Shown: positions 27,546-36,627, counted from the first letter of the stretch. The stretch is 64,000 nt of DNA from Gloeocapsa sp. PCC 73106 (GCF_000332035.1 NZ_ALVY01000226.1:35662-99661); one strand, 5' to 3'. Notes: a model not told the origin generated them from the letters alone. A program made the numbers and translations.

Positions 27546-28133
27546 TTAGTTTGATTGTATTAAAGTTTGTTTAACTAGACTCATAGCCCAATTACGAGTC
27601 ATCACGGTTCGGGGATGGATGGTGCGCCAACTATTAATTAAGTATTTTAAAGAATAATCACAGGTTTGTACCACTCCTTGATAAAGATTCTCGCGACTGG
27701 TTTGACGCATTTTTTCTAATTCTGGTGTTTGACCTCGGTTAGGTTCTAAAGCATCGGCGACAAATACCACGCAGGCGAGATCGCTCATATTTACTTGGCC
27801 AAGGGTATGATTGGAGATGGCTGAAAGAATCTCAGGGTCTTCGATGCCAAATTCTTGTTGAGCGACGATCGCGCTGACGTCGGCGTGTAATAAATGAGGA
27901 TTAACTAGACAAATTGGATCGATAGTAATCTGGTGAGTTTGAGCTATTTCTAGGAGTATATCCGGTGGAAAAAATTTAGCTAGATCGTGCATTAAACCGG
28001 CGATCGCTGCTTTTTCCTCATCTAAAGAGTGTAAACGAGCTAATTCTCTAGCCATCTGCTCAACGCCGATGATGTGGCTTAAACGTTGTTTTGAAACATT
28101 TTCTGTTAACCAGGAGATTACTCGCTCGCGCAT
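27546..28133 (-). CDS. yqeK: HD-domain diadenosine tetraphosphatase (YqeK type)
   Basis: The 195-residue protein has the HD metal-binding set: RLSHIIGVEQMARELA, GLMHDLAKFF, HLLHADVSA and SNHTLGQ. YqeK enzymes hydrolyse Ap4A symmetrically to two ADP and protect against stress-induced alarmone build-up. It heads the yqeK-rsfS-ycf36-asparaginase run. Confidence 0.9.
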   Translation of the reverse strand: MRERVISWLTENVSKQRLSHIIGVEQMARELARLHSLDEEKAAIAGLMHDLAKFFPPDILLEIAQTHQITIDPICLVNPHLLHADVSAIVAQQEFGIEDPEILSAISNHTLGQVNMSDLACVVFVADALEPNRGQTPELEKMRQTSRENLYQGVVQTCDYSLKYLINSWRTIHPRTVMTRNWAMSLVKQTLIQSN

Positions 28134-28142
28134 TTTAGTTTC

Positions 28143-29261
28143 TCAGCTGTTCTCAAAAGTAATCACGGTGCGGATTGATTCGCCTTCTTGCATTAGAGTA
28201 AAAGCGTCGTTGATTTTCTCTAGGGGTAAAACGTGGGTAATTAAGTCGTCGATATTGATTTTTCCCTTCATATACCAATCGACGATCTGGGGTACATCGG
28301 TTCTACCTCTGGCGCCACCGAAGGCCGATCCTTGCCATACTCTACCTGTGACTAGTTGAAAGGGACGGGTACTGATTTCTTTTCCCGCGGCGGCTACGCC
28401 TATAATGGTAGAGACACCCCAGCCTTTGTGACAGCATTCTAGGGCTTGACGCATGACATTGACGTTGCCAATACATTCAAAACTGTAGTCGGCGCCGCCT
28501 TTGGTCAAATCTACCAGATATTTTACTAAATCTCCCTCTACTTCTTGGGGATTAACGAAGTGAGTCATCCCGAATTTGGTGGCGATTTCTTTTTTCTTGG
28601 AGTTGATATCTACCCCTACGATCATGTCTGCTCCTACTAAACGGGCTCCTTGGATCACGTTTAAACCGATTCCCCCTAAGCCAAAAACCACTACTTTAGC
28701 CCCTGGTTCTACTTTCGCGGTATATATTACGGCACCGATACCCGTAGTTACACCACAGCCGATGTAACAAACCTTCTCAAATGGTGCATCGGGTCTGATC
28801 TTTGCTAGAGCTATTTCTGGCAGGACTGTATAGTTGGCAAAAGTGGAAGTACCCATGTAGTGATATATGGTTTCGCCATTAAGAGAGAAACGACTAGTAC
28901 CGTCGGGCATGACGCCGCGCCCTTGGGTAGCGCGAATCGCTTGACATAGGTTGGTTTTGCGACTCAAGCAGTATTCGCACTGACGACATTCAGGGGTATA
29001 GAGAGGAATAACGTGATCGCCTTCACAGAGGCTGGTGACTCCTGCACCCACAGCTACAACAACTCCTGCTCCTTCGTGCCCTAAGATGGCAGGAAATAGA
29101 CCCTCGGGATCGGCTCCTGAGAGGGTATAGGCATCGGTATGACAGACTCCAGTAGCTTTGATTTCAACGAGCACTTCTCCTGTTTTAGGTCCTTCGAGAT
29201 TGACCGTTTCGATGCTCAGAGGTTGTCCGGGGGCGAGGGCGATCGCCGCTTTTACTTCCAT
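28143..29261 (-). CDS. frmA: S-(hydroxymethyl)glutathione dehydrogenase / class III alcohol dehydrogenase
   Basis: The 372-residue zinc enzyme has [12 protein letters not shown], the structural-zinc cysteines in [25 protein letters not shown] with a catalytic Cys, and the NAD motif [15 protein letters not shown]. It oxidises the glutathione-formaldehyde adduct and also reduces S-nitrosoglutathione. No S-formylglutathione hydrolase gene is next to it. It is nine bases from yqeK on the same strand, so co-transcription is possible. Confidence 0.93.
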   Translation of the reverse strand: MEVKAAIALAPGQPLSIETVNLEGPKTGEVLVEIKATGVCHTDAYTLSGADPEGLFPAILGHEGAGVVVAVGAGVTSLCEGDHVIPLYTPECRQCEYCLSRKTNLCQAIRATQGRGVMPDGTSRFSLNGETIYHYMGTSTFANYTVLPEIALAKIRPDAPFEKVCYIGCGVTTGIGAVIYTAKVEPGAKVVVFGLGGIGLNVIQGARLVGADMIVGVDINSKKKEIATKFGMTHFVNPQEVEGDLVKYLVDLTKGGADYSFECIGNVNVMRQALECCHKGWGVSTIIGVAAAGKEISTRPFQLVTGRVWQGSAFGGARGRTDVPQIVDWYMKGKINIDDLITHVLPLEKINDAFTLMQEGESIRTVITFENS

Positions 29262-29319
29262 ATTTTCTAGCTATCACTTGTTTCGATCTTAGGGCAAAAT
29301 CCCTTGGGGGTGTCTCAAT

Positions 29320-29337
29320 GTTACAGTTCTTGACATT
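29320..29337 (+). promoter_or_regulatory. HLR1-type element (RpaB site) upstream of psaD
   Basis: GTTACAGT-TC-TTGACATT matches the HLR1 consensus of two imperfect direct repeats (K-TTACA-WW separated by two bases). The response regulator RpaB binds HLR1 and controls photosystem I genes, psaD among them, according to light. A GATAAT at 29364-29369 is the likely -10, placing HLR1 at about -57 to -40, a position expected for activation under low light. The TTGACA in it is too far (28 bases) from the -10 to be a -35. Confidence 0.7.
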
Positions 29338-29438
29338 TTGGCTCTAACGATCAGAAAGAAATGGATAATATAAGCTCAAGTGGAATTTTGTGACTATCCA
29401 CCCTCAAACCCTAAAACAAAAATCAGTGAGAGAAGATT

Positions 29439-29867
29439 ATGAGTGAAGAACTTACGGGAACAACGCCTAAATTCGGCGGTAGCACAGGTGGCTTGTTATC
29501 GGCAGCAGACAGAGAAGAAAAGTATGCAATTACCTGGACTAGTTCTAAAGAGCAAGTTTTTGAAATGCCTACAGGTGGCGCTGCGATCATGAATGAAGGT
29601 GACAATATCCTTTATTTGGCTCGTAAAGAACAATGCTTAGCTTTAGGAGGACAATTACGTACCAAGTTCAAGCCTAAAATAGAAAATTTCAAAATCTATC
29701 GTGTTTTTCCCAATGGTGAAGTGCAATATCTCCACCCGGCTGATGGTGTCTTCCCCGAAAAAGTTAACCCAGGACGCGAATACAACGGTAAGATTGACAG
29801 AAGTATCGGTAAAAACCCCGAACCTGCAACTCTAAAATTCTCTGGTAAGACTCCTTATCAAGAGTAA
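29439..29867 (+). CDS. psaD: Photosystem I reaction centre subunit II
   Basis: The 142-residue PsaD is full length: [20 protein letters not shown], the [20 protein letters not shown] core, and [12 protein letters not shown]. PsaD sits on the stromal (cytoplasmic) face of photosystem I, docks ferredoxin and stabilises PsaC. A candidate HLR1 and -10 precede it. The gene is single, with a GC-rich hairpin after the stop. Confidence 0.98.
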   Translation: MSEELTGTTPKFGGSTGGLLSAADREEKYAITWTSSKEQVFEMPTGGAAIMNEGDNILYLARKEQCLALGGQLRTKFKPKIENFKIYRVFPNGEVQYLHPADGVFPEKVNPGREYNGKIDRSIGKNPEPATLKFSGKTPYQE

Positions 29868-29876
29868 ATTGACGCT

Positions 29877-29914
29877 CTCACCGGTAAGCGTGTCAAGAGC
29901 GCGGTTACCGGGAG
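29877..29914 (+). terminator. Hairpin downstream of psaD
   Basis: CTCACCGGTAA and TTACCGGGAG form a near-perfect stem around a 17-base loop, starting nine bases after the stop. There is no T run behind it, so it may protect the mRNA 3' end rather than terminate directly. Confidence 0.55.
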
Positions 29915-29938
29915 ATTCAATTAACTAAAATAACTCTA

Positions 29939-31321
29939 GTGTTGCTTAAGAAAATTATTAAAAATATGGATTTCATCTGTGATCCACCCACTGCTCAAAA
30001 GATCCAAAAAATGCGATCGCGTGTTCAATGGAAACATCCTCTGATCTCAAAGCTGGGTATCGATCAAACTAGTCTAGTCTTAGACGATGGCAAACAAGAT
30101 AGTAAAAAATTTGCTTTTATGGTGATGGGAGATACCGGTGGAGGACCTGATCTCAATCAAAATTCCCAAAGAGCAATCGCTGAGGGCATTTTAGCAAATT
30201 TGGATGATTGTCGCTTTATTTTACACACAGGGGATCTAGTCTATCAAGTAGGCTCCCAGGAATATTATCAGAAAAATTTTATTGAACCTTATCGGGAGTT
30301 AATTAAAGGAGGCGATCGCCCTGAAAAGATAGCTTATGATCGCTTGATTTTTAAGCTTCCCTTTTTACCAGTTTTGGGCAATCATGATTATTATGACCTA
30401 TCTTCAGTAGCGGGGTGGTTAATTCAAGGAACTGCCCCTATTCGTGCTTTACTAGGTTTACCTGTGGAAATTAACTTGGGTTGGGAAGGTTCTAATCAGG
30501 GTGATGTCTTCGCTAGAGCTTTTCTTGATTATCTCTCTAGGTTTACCACTTCTCAAGCCTTACTAGAGCATTTAGAGCTTCACTATACCGCAACAACAGC
30601 CACTGGAAGAGTACTCAAGTATCAGCCCGAACACTTTACTCGTATACCCAATCGCTACTATCATTTTTGTAGTGGGGGTATAGATTTTTTCGCTCTTGAT
30701 TCTAATACTTTTAAGTCACTCGATGGAATTGTTGATCAAGAACAATTAGAATGGCTCAAACAAAGACTAATTGACTCTTGGTTGAATCAGGAGATTAGAG
30801 GGAGAATCATTTATTTCCATCATCCTCCCTACGTTACTGAAATCAATAAGTGTAACCAGATGGAAACTATTGCAGTGCGTCATCATCTGCGCTCGGTACT
30901 CGATTGCGTCGCTGTCACCATCGGTTTCCTTACCCAGGGACGACCTTTAGTAGATTTAATACTCAGTGGTCACGCTCATTGTTTAGAATATCTTCAGACT
31001 GAAAATACGGGACACGCCGATTCTCATTTGAACTGGTTAATCTGCGGTGGGAGTGGCTTTGGTTTACGTCGTCAAAGTCCTCAAGGATCCCAATTGACAG
31101 AGACAGGAAAAGGAGTTGTGGCGCGATCGCGCTTTTTTCTGGGTTATAGTGATGTTGATGCTTGTGTTCGCTATCCCTATTCTGCTGTGCGCATTGAAGT
31201 GGGCGAAGGTACCCCTCCTCGACTCCTTATACGTCCCATCGTCAGAGAAAGAATTCAAGAACAATGGTGCGATCGCTCCTATGAACCTTTGACTCTTGGT
31301 TATCCTTTGGTCACTAAGTAG
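29939..31321 (+). CDS. Calcineurin-like metallophosphoesterase
   Basis: The 460-residue protein has the full metallophosphoesterase set in order: FMVMGDTGGG, ILHTGDLVYQ, VLGNHDYYD, IYFHHPPYVT and LSGHAHCLEY. It is an acid-phosphatase-like enzyme with a two-metal centre; the substrate is unknown. The listed start is GTG; an in-frame ATG at 29966 (MDFICDPPT) is a good alternative. No signal peptide is visible. The last 43 bases before the stop region are repeated at 31944-31986. Confidence 0.85.
   Translation: MLLKKIIKNMDFICDPPTAQKIQKMRSRVQWKHPLISKLGIDQTSLVLDDGKQDSKKFAFMVMGDTGGGPDLNQNSQRAIAEGILANLDDCRFILHTGDLVYQVGSQEYYQKNFIEPYRELIKGGDRPEKIAYDRLIFKLPFLPVLGNHDYYDLSSVAGWLIQGTAPIRALLGLPVEINLGWEGSNQGDVFARAFLDYLSRFTTSQALLEHLELHYTATTATGRVLKYQPEHFTRIPNRYYHFCSGGIDFFALDSNTFKSLDGIVDQEQLEWLKQRLIDSWLNQEIRGRIIYFHHPPYVTEINKCNQMETIAVRHHLRSVLDCVAVTIGFLTQGRPLVDLILSGHAHCLEYLQTENTGHADSHLNWLICGGSGFGLRRQSPQGSQLTETGKGVVARSRFFLGYSDVDACVRYPYSAVRIEVGEGTPPRLLIRPIVRERIQEQWCDRSYEPLTLGYPLVTK
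31269..31311 (+). repeat. 43-bp direct repeat, copy in phosphoesterase 3' end
   Basis: Identical to 31944-31986. This copy is part of the phosphoesterase coding sequence and so is probably the original; the second copy follows the DUF29 gene. Confidence 0.95.
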
Positions 31322-31327
31322 GTAGCA

Positions 31328-31410
31328 GATAAATCTTGCCAAGCTTGAAATAAATCGCCTTGCAGCACCTCTGATGGCGATAAATTCGGGTACATTGGGA
31401 TTAAGTGCGA
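31328..31410 (-). pseudogene. Fragment of the 3' end of the ArnT-like glycosyltransferase gene
   Basis: About 83 bases closely match 33613-33709, the C-terminal coding end of the glycosyltransferase at 33595-36003. The match has about 14 bases missing in the middle. On the minus strand it still encodes LFQAWQDLS, the same as in the intact gene. It lies directly after the phosphoesterase stop. Confidence 0.85.
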
Positions 31411-31411
31411 T

Positions 31412-31451
31412 TTTATGTATAAGTATTTACCCGGACTTGATATTACATAAG
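31412..31451 (+). repeat. 40-bp dispersed repeat, copy 1
   Basis: About 40 bases starting TTTATGTATAAGTATTTACC recur at 54944-54983 with two mismatches, 23 kb away next to lpxD. Both lie between genes or before a start. Its nature is unknown. Confidence 0.85.
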
Positions 31452-31487
31452 CTTTTTCCTGTGAGTCACCTTCTGAGAAAAAATGGT

Positions 31488-31934
31488 ATGACAATTCAAA
31501 CCAAAAAACTTTATAGTGCTGATTTCCATCTTTGGCTAGAAACCACAGTCCAATTGTTGAGAGAGCGCAAGCTTGATGAAATTGATTATGAGAATTTAAT
31601 AGAAGAATTAGAAAGCATGGGGAAGAGCGAGAAATCTGCTTTAGAAAGTAATCTAAGAATTTTATTGATGCACCTTCTTAAGTGGAAATATCAACCTCAA
31701 AAACTAACTAACAGCTGGAAATATACCATTATTGAGCATTGTTTAAGAATAAATAAATCATTTAAAGCAAGCCCTAGTCTTAAAAAGTATTTTGAGGAAA
31801 TTTTTCCAGAAACTTATCAAGATGCTAGAAAACTTACCTCTGTTGAAACAGGTATAGCTAAAGATAAATTTCCCGTTCAATGTCCTTTTACTAAAGATGA
31901 TGTTTTGAATTCAGAAAATTGGTTCAGTGATTAA
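31488..31934 (+). CDS. DUF29 domain protein
   Basis: From the ATG at 31488 the product has 148 residues with the DUF29 pattern: LYSADFHLWLETTVQLLRER, the ENLIEELESMGKSEK segment, and HLLKWKYQP. DUF29 proteins are abundant in cyanobacteria, often in mobile or repeated settings, and have no established function. A frame open further upstream (31374) runs through repeat debris and is unlikely to be coding. The gene lies between two copies of a 43-bp repeat. Confidence 0.85.
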   Translation: MTIQTKKLYSADFHLWLETTVQLLRERKLDEIDYENLIEELESMGKSEKSALESNLRILLMHLLKWKYQPQKLTNSWKYTIIEHCLRINKSFKASPSLKKYFEEIFPETYQDARKLTSVETGIAKDKFPVQCPFTKDDVLNSENWFSD

Positions 31935-31943
31935 TCAGATGAG

Positions 31944-31986
31944 GCGATCGCTCCTATGAACCTTTGACTCTTGGTTATCCTTTGGT
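31944..31986 (+). repeat. 43-bp direct repeat, second copy
   Basis: Exact copy of 31269-31311, starting with GCGATCGCTCCTATGAACC, nine bases after the DUF29 stop. Here it is not part of a gene. Confidence 0.95.
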
Positions 31987-32260
31987 TAGTATAGCCATAG
32001 ACAGGTAGGTTAGGACACATGAGTTATCGTTTTAGGGAACAGGGAACAGGAGGGAATAGGATGTCCTAATAGTAATGGCGACTGCTATAATATCAAATGG
32101 AAAATAAAACGCTAATGGAAGGAGGTTGAGTTCCGAGTTATAGCAAAAGACAGGAGGGAAATCCTTACTAACTGCTCCCTGCTCTTATATTTTTAGCAAA
32201 TTTCGATCTATTTCATATTATTTTATAATTAAAGCAAAAGTATTTAGGAACGCATAAACC
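31987..32260. other. Intergenic segment with short repeats and no gene
   Basis: AGGGAAC occurs twice in tandem at 32034-32047 and again as AGGGAAT at 32051-32057, a heptanucleotide repeat typical of cyanobacterial genomes. An 8-bp inverted pair TTAGGACA / TGTCCTAA (32010-32017, 32062-32069) flanks it. TATAAT at 32224-32229 precedes the RTX-like remnant. No coding frame is credible. Confidence 0.5.
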
Positions 32261-32386
32261 ATGACTGAGCTTTCAACATTCCTTTTCACTCATAAAACTG
32301 ATAGGATAGTTAGCTTTGAAGAGCTAAAAAATAGTAATGGTAATATAGTCTATGCTCTGGGTGGCAATGACAGCGTCAACTTTTGA
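32261..32386 (+). pseudogene. Short remnant resembling an RTX/calcium-binding repeat protein
   Basis: A 41-codon frame from ATG 32261 ends NIVYALGGNDSVNF, which resembles the GGxGNDx nonapeptide of haemolysin-type calcium-binding proteins, then stops. The N-terminal half resembles nothing I know. Probably the start of a decayed gene. Confidence 0.35.
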
Positions 32387-32917
32387 TAGAAGAGAAGCTT
32401 GACGATTCGATAAGGTTAAAGAAAGGAATCGTCAAGTGGATCTTTATAGCGGAACTTCCCCCTGAGAAAGAATCAAGAAACGGCTGAAAAGAGCTTCTAG
32501 AATAGAATTGAGCCTAATAATGTCTGAGAACTGTACCCATGTAAATTTAAGACAGGACTTACGATAAGACACCAGATATAGCGGTTACCTTAAACCAATT
32601 TCATCTTAATAGATGGATATTTAAGTTGGTCGGTTAAAAAACTCATTGATTAGATGGATTTAATGTTTTTTTGATTTTAACCTGATAAGTGCCATATCTT
32701 AATTGATTTTTGCGCTTGTTAGCATGTTAAAATTACTACGCTACATATAGCGTGCTTGCGTAAGTCCTGAAGAAGTCAAATAGATGCATTCTGGGAAGGG
32801 TCAGCACGAAAACTGGTAAAGGGAGTGTAAAAACCCTCTCTGCTCCCAATAACGCCACGAAAGATCGGAAAATAGATGAAGATGAGAAAAATTAAGAGTT
32901 AATCAAGGACAAGAGCG
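32387..32917. other. Gene-free segment containing a MITE
   Basis: No coding frame of useful length is seen. The segment holds the inverted-repeat element at 32553-32769; the remainder is unassigned sequence leading to the 82-residue gene. Confidence 0.5.
32553..32769. mobile_element. Candidate MITE with CAGGACTTACG terminal repeats
   Basis: CAGGACTTACG at 32553-32563 and its exact reverse complement CGTAAGTCCTG at 32759-32769 bound a 217-base AT-rich segment. The four bases AAGA lie directly outside both ends (32549-32552 and 32770-32773), as a target duplication would. No transposase is encoded. The same terminal word is familiar from cyanobacterial IS and MITE families. Confidence 0.7.
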
Positions 32918-33166
32918 ATGATTACAGAAACCATGGTGAAACCTTCCTATTGGATTGAAAAAGGGATACAAATTGAGTCAATTCAAGAGCTTTATTTATT
33001 TAAATTCGGTCAGGATTTACAAGAACGGCTGGATAACTTAAATCAGAAAAAAAAATCAGAATCACTAAATACCGAAGAAACTGCGGAACTTGCGGGAATT
33101 CTGGAACTAGACCGCATTTTTACCTTAATTAATGCCAAAATAATCGCGCAAATCAGTGCTAGATAA
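32918..33166 (+). CDS. Small conserved-type protein upstream of HNH nuclease
   Basis: An 82-residue product, acidic to neutral and helical (DLQERLDNLNQKKKSESL, then LAGILELDRIFTLINAKI). Its last 11 bases overlap the GTG start of the HNH gene. Cyanobacteria often carry such a short gene ahead of an HNH gene; the role is unknown, possibly an immunity or antitoxin-like partner. An internal ATG at 32936 is an alternative start. Confidence 0.65.
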   Translation: MITETMVKPSYWIEKGIQIESIQELYLFKFGQDLQERLDNLNQKKKSESLNTEETAELAGILELDRIFTLINAKIIAQISAR

Positions 33167-33602
33167 AACAACTCGTCAACTCGTGAGAAAAAGAGCGAAT
33201 TTTTTATGTGAGTATTGTCACTCACCAGAAGCTGCTAGTGCTGCATTATTTGAGATTGATCATATTCAACCACGCTCCTATGGAGGTTCCAATGAGCAGG
33301 ATAATCTGGCTCTAGCTTGCCAAAGATGTAATGGTTATAGATATAACTTTACCACTGGCGTAGATCCTGAAACCCAAGCAGAACTCAATCTATTTAATCC
33401 TCGCAGACAGTTTTGGAGGGAACACTTCATTTGGACGATTGACGCCTTAAGAATTATCGGAGTAACCCCCACAGGACGAGCAACCTGCGCCCGTATTGAT
33501 TTGAATGACGACTATCATAACGACGGATTTATCATCAAAGCACGTCAGTTTTGGTGCCAAGGTGGTTGGCATCCACCTAAGACAGATCCCAAACTTAGAT
33601 AG
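33156..33602 (+). CDS. HNH endonuclease
   Basis: The 148-residue product has a classical HNH nuclease core: CEYCHSP, then FEIDHIQPRSYGG, then NLALACQRCNGYR, giving two zinc CxxC pairs, the catalytic His and the Asn-His tail. It starts at GTG inside the end of the preceding gene. Such free-standing HNH proteins are common in cyanobacteria and may be mobile nucleases. It overlaps the convergent glycosyltransferase gene by eight bases. Confidence 0.88.
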   Translation: MLDKTTRQLVRKRANFLCEYCHSPEAASAALFEIDHIQPRSYGGSNEQDNLALACQRCNGYRYNFTTGVDPETQAELNLFNPRRQFWREHFIWTIDALRIIGVTPTGRATCARIDLNDDYHNDGFIIKARQFWCQGGWHPPKTDPKLR

Positions 33603-36003
33603 TTTTCAACACCGATAAATCTTGCCAAGCTTGGAAGAAATGACCCCGCAATAACGCACTAATACCTCTGAGGGCGATAAATTCGGGTACATTGGGATTA
33701 AGTGCGATCGCTCTCTCAATCGCTAAACTCGCGGGACGAGGTTTCCAGTCGTAGAGATAGACAAAAGCTAAATAAGCATGATTATAGGGGTTGTCGGAGT
33801 CTAACTCGATTAATTTATTAATAGCAGTTAAAGCCCCAGATACATCCTGCTGTAAAACCGCAGCTAAAGCTAGACTGTAAGTCCAATCCAAGCGAGGTTG
33901 TTGATTTAAGCGATAACTCAAGGCTATTTCTGCTTGTTTTAGATAATCCTGACGTGGATCATACTGATTGATGCGCGCGGTAGTGGCGAATACTGGTTCT
34001 AATCCCTCTATTCCTAAAGCTAAACCGGGAGCTACTAGTCTTAATTGTGTCACTAAATCTAATTCTGGAGCAGGATAAATTTCTGCGGTTTGATCCAAAC
34101 TCACTCTGACATCGGGAATCTCAATAGGATAGGTTTCAAGGGTATCGCGATTGAGATAAGTAGCTTCTAGGCGATAATTACCTTGAGGTAAATTGCGATC
34201 GCTTAACATCGCTGTTCTTTCAATTACCCTATAACTCTCTGTTGCAGCTAATTTTAATCTCCCCATACCTAACCCGTGATCGTGAATCCAGAATGCTTCT
34301 GGTTGATTAGTATCAACATTAATCCAGGTTAATAACACGATACCCTGTTGCAGTTGCGATCCTGAACCCGTCCATTCATAGGTTACTGGTACAGGTACAC
34401 CCGGGGGAAAACTAGCGGGAAGCTTTATCTGTTCTAATTTGACTTGTGTTTGAGAAGTTGCTAATGGTTTTACTTCTAAACTCGAGGGTTGACGATGGTA
34501 TAGTTTTAATTCGCTTTCTTCTGGGAGTGACCAAGTTTGTTGAAGTTGAAAATTAGAATCGCTTTCTACTAATTCTACGATCATCTGCTGGGCTTCTGGT
34601 ACCGATCCTTGTTCACCGCTTTTAGTGATAAACCAGTCTAGAGAGTTAGCGTCTTGTTGTACTTCTGCTTTTCTTACTCCTACCTGACGTCCGGAGACGG
34701 GAAACTCTAGTTGCGCACCGTAGAAAGACAGGTTATGTTGATTAATTTCAGGGGTAGAGGGTAAGACGCCTAATGTTGTATGTAAATAGGGAGAAGTTTG
34801 GTTAATCTCTTCAATTACCTCTAAATTAGGCCATTTCTGCCCCAGATAGGGATAATGTTCTATCCCAGGACTGAGAATGTTTCTAATCGGTATTAACCCT
34901 AGGGGAAATAAATGTAATAGCATCAGTAAGGTGCTTAGTGCGATCGCATTCAAACGCACGTAGTAACCCCATCTTCCTTTCCACGCGAGTAAACCCCAAG
35001 CGATTAAAAGCGATAAACTGGGTAGCAATGGTAGGATATAGCGCGAGTCTTTATTGATGTTAAGAGAAGAGAGTAGGTAACCACCCACTAGGAAAATCAA
35101 CAGGAAGCGCAAGTTGTGATCGGGTTTGCGTCTCTGGTACAAGACTATACCCAATATCGCCACTACAATTAACAGGGTGGTAATTAAATAAGGTAGGATT
35201 TCTAAATAGTATGTCCAAGCCCTGATCGTGTTTAAAGCGGGATCTCCTTCTGCGATCGCTGAATCCACTGTTGCTCGTTTTCCTGAGGTCAGCATCAATA
35301 ACCAGTTAGTCCGATACCAGGGAAAAAACACCAATATCCCTATCCCCAATCCTAATAACAACTGGGTTACCGAACGCCATCTTTTTTCGAGCAAATTCAC
35401 ACCCACTAACCAGGTATAGGGAATTAATAGGAAAAACAAAAAAGGTTGCTTTAATAACATCCCTAAACCAAAGGAAATACCCCAAATTATCCCTCTTAAA
35501 TAAGTATTTTTACTCCGCCAACTGGTTAACAGCACAAAACTGCAAGTCACCATCACTGTTAGAGGAAAGTCCAAAAGATAATCGAGACGATAGCGATATA
35601 ATCCTGGTAAAAGTTCACAGATTAGCGCAGCGAGTAAACCCAGAGAGGGTGAAAATAATAATTTTCCTAAGCTGTAAACGGCATAGAGCAGTATCCCACT
35701 CAAGGGTATCATGATTAACATAGCCGCATCTGCGCCAGTTCCAAATAAGTTCAAAAAAGGAACCGTCAGTAAATAGGTTAATGGTGGTACCTTTGGCGAC
35801 AGCAACCATAATTCTCGCCACCATTGCCCTTCTAACCAGAGAGGTGTTTGTAATGCTTCGTAGTATTTGATCGCTCCGTTGAGATATTCTGCTTGATCCC
35901 AAGCGGGAACGCGATGATCTAAACTTAACCAGAGATAATCTATTACTATCCCTGCTAACCAAATTGCTGTTAGTATAATTAAATCTTTATGTTGCTTAAT
36001 CAC
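33595..36003 (-). CDS. ArnT/PMT-like membrane glycosyltransferase with TPR tail
   Basis: An 802-residue protein. Residues 1 to about 380 carry ten or more hydrophobic helices with an early DQAEYLNGAIKYYEA loop, whose Asp is typical of the GT-C catalytic site (dolichol- or undecaprenol-phosphate-sugar users). A soluble middle domain of about 250 residues follows, then TPR-like units near the end (PYNHAYLAFVYLYDWK, ALNPNVPEFIALRG). It probably adds sugar to lipid or protein on the periplasmic side. It overlaps tmk at the start and HNH at the end. Confidence 0.8.
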   Translation of the reverse strand: MIKQHKDLIILTAIWLAGIVIDYLWLSLDHRVPAWDQAEYLNGAIKYYEALQTPLWLEGQWWRELWLLSPKVPPLTYLLTVPFLNLFGTGADAAMLIMIPLSGILLYAVYSLGKLLFSPSLGLLAALICELLPGLYRYRLDYLLDFPLTVMVTCSFVLLTSWRSKNTYLRGIIWGISFGLGMLLKQPFLFFLLIPYTWLVGVNLLEKRWRSVTQLLLGLGIGILVFFPWYRTNWLLMLTSGKRATVDSAIAEGDPALNTIRAWTYYLEILPYLITTLLIVVAILGIVLYQRRKPDHNLRFLLIFLVGGYLLSSLNINKDSRYILPLLPSLSLLIAWGLLAWKGRWGYYVRLNAIALSTLLMLLHLFPLGLIPIRNILSPGIEHYPYLGQKWPNLEVIEEINQTSPYLHTTLGVLPSTPEINQHNLSFYGAQLEFPVSGRQVGVRKAEVQQDANSLDWFITKSGEQGSVPEAQQMIVELVESDSNFQLQQTWSLPEESELKLYHRQPSSLEVKPLATSQTQVKLEQIKLPASFPPGVPVPVTYEWTGSGSQLQQGIVLLTWINVDTNQPEAFWIHDHGLGMGRLKLAATESYRVIERTAMLSDRNLPQGNYRLEATYLNRDTLETYPIEIPDVRVSLDQTAEIYPAPELDLVTQLRLVAPGLALGIEGLEPVFATTARINQYDPRQDYLKQAEIALSYRLNQQPRLDWTYSLALAAVLQQDVSGALTAINKLIELDSDNPYNHAYLAFVYLYDWKPRPASLAIERAIALNPNVPEFIALRGISALLRGHFFQAWQDLSVLKTI

Positions 36004-36625
36004 TGCTCAAATTCTTTTCGATAAATTCTACGATTTGTTGATGAATCTTCTCTTGTGATTGTGTTGCGTCTAGCTGTAATTTTAATCCTTGGTATTCTCG
36101 CCAAATCACTTGATAGTTGCTTTTAACTTGTTGGAGTTTATGTTTATTTTCGTAGACTTCTGGGGTTGCTCTCTCGGCTAATCTAGTTAAACATATTTCT
36201 AAGGGAATATCTAAATATATTAATAAATCTGGATTGGGAAATTCTTGATTTAAGCTTTTAACTAATTCCCAATCTCTGGGGTTTTGGCAATGATAAGCTA
36301 AAGAAGAAAAATAATAACGGGTACTAATAATTGTTACTTTTTGTCTTAATAATGTCAGAATGCCTTCGTTTTGATTATATACATGATAATGTCTATCAGC
36401 GGCAAAAAGATAGGACATCTGTCTGTCAAAACTCTGGTTGTTTTGATATAAATTAACTTGTTGACTCAGTATTGTTCTAATAAATTTGCCAATTGGACCA
36501 TTGGTTGGTTCTGGACTTACTACTACTGGTTGAGTTATACTTAAATAGTAATTATATAATAGTTCTGCTTGGGTAGATTTTCCGGAACTGTCTATACCTT
36601 CTAATACAATAAATAAAGGTTTCAT
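35996..36625 (-). CDS. tmk: Thymidylate kinase
   Basis: From the Met at 36625 the product has 209 residues with the tmk P-loop EGIDSSGKSTQ, a lid region with RATPEVYE, and DLLIYLDIPLEICLTRL. It phosphorylates dTMP to dTDP. The start at 36625 matches the family (MKPLFIVLEGID); the upstream extension is unlikely. Its 3' end overlaps the glycosyltransferase start by eight bases. Confidence 0.93.
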   Translation of the reverse strand: MKPLFIVLEGIDSSGKSTQAELLYNYYLSITQPVVVSPEPTNGPIGKFIRTILSQQVNLYQNNQSFDRQMSYLFAADRHYHVYNQNEGILTLLRQKVTIISTRYYFSSLAYHCQNPRDWELVKSLNQEFPNPDLLIYLDIPLEICLTRLAERATPEVYENKHKLQQVKSNYQVIWREYQGLKLQLDATQSQEKIHQQIVEFIEKNLSSD

Positions 36626-36627
36626 GC

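Noticed and set aside
31374..31487. N-terminal extension of the DUF29 protein
   Set aside because: This part consists of the glycosyltransferase scrap and the 40-bp repeat; the DUF29 pattern starts at the ATG at 31488.
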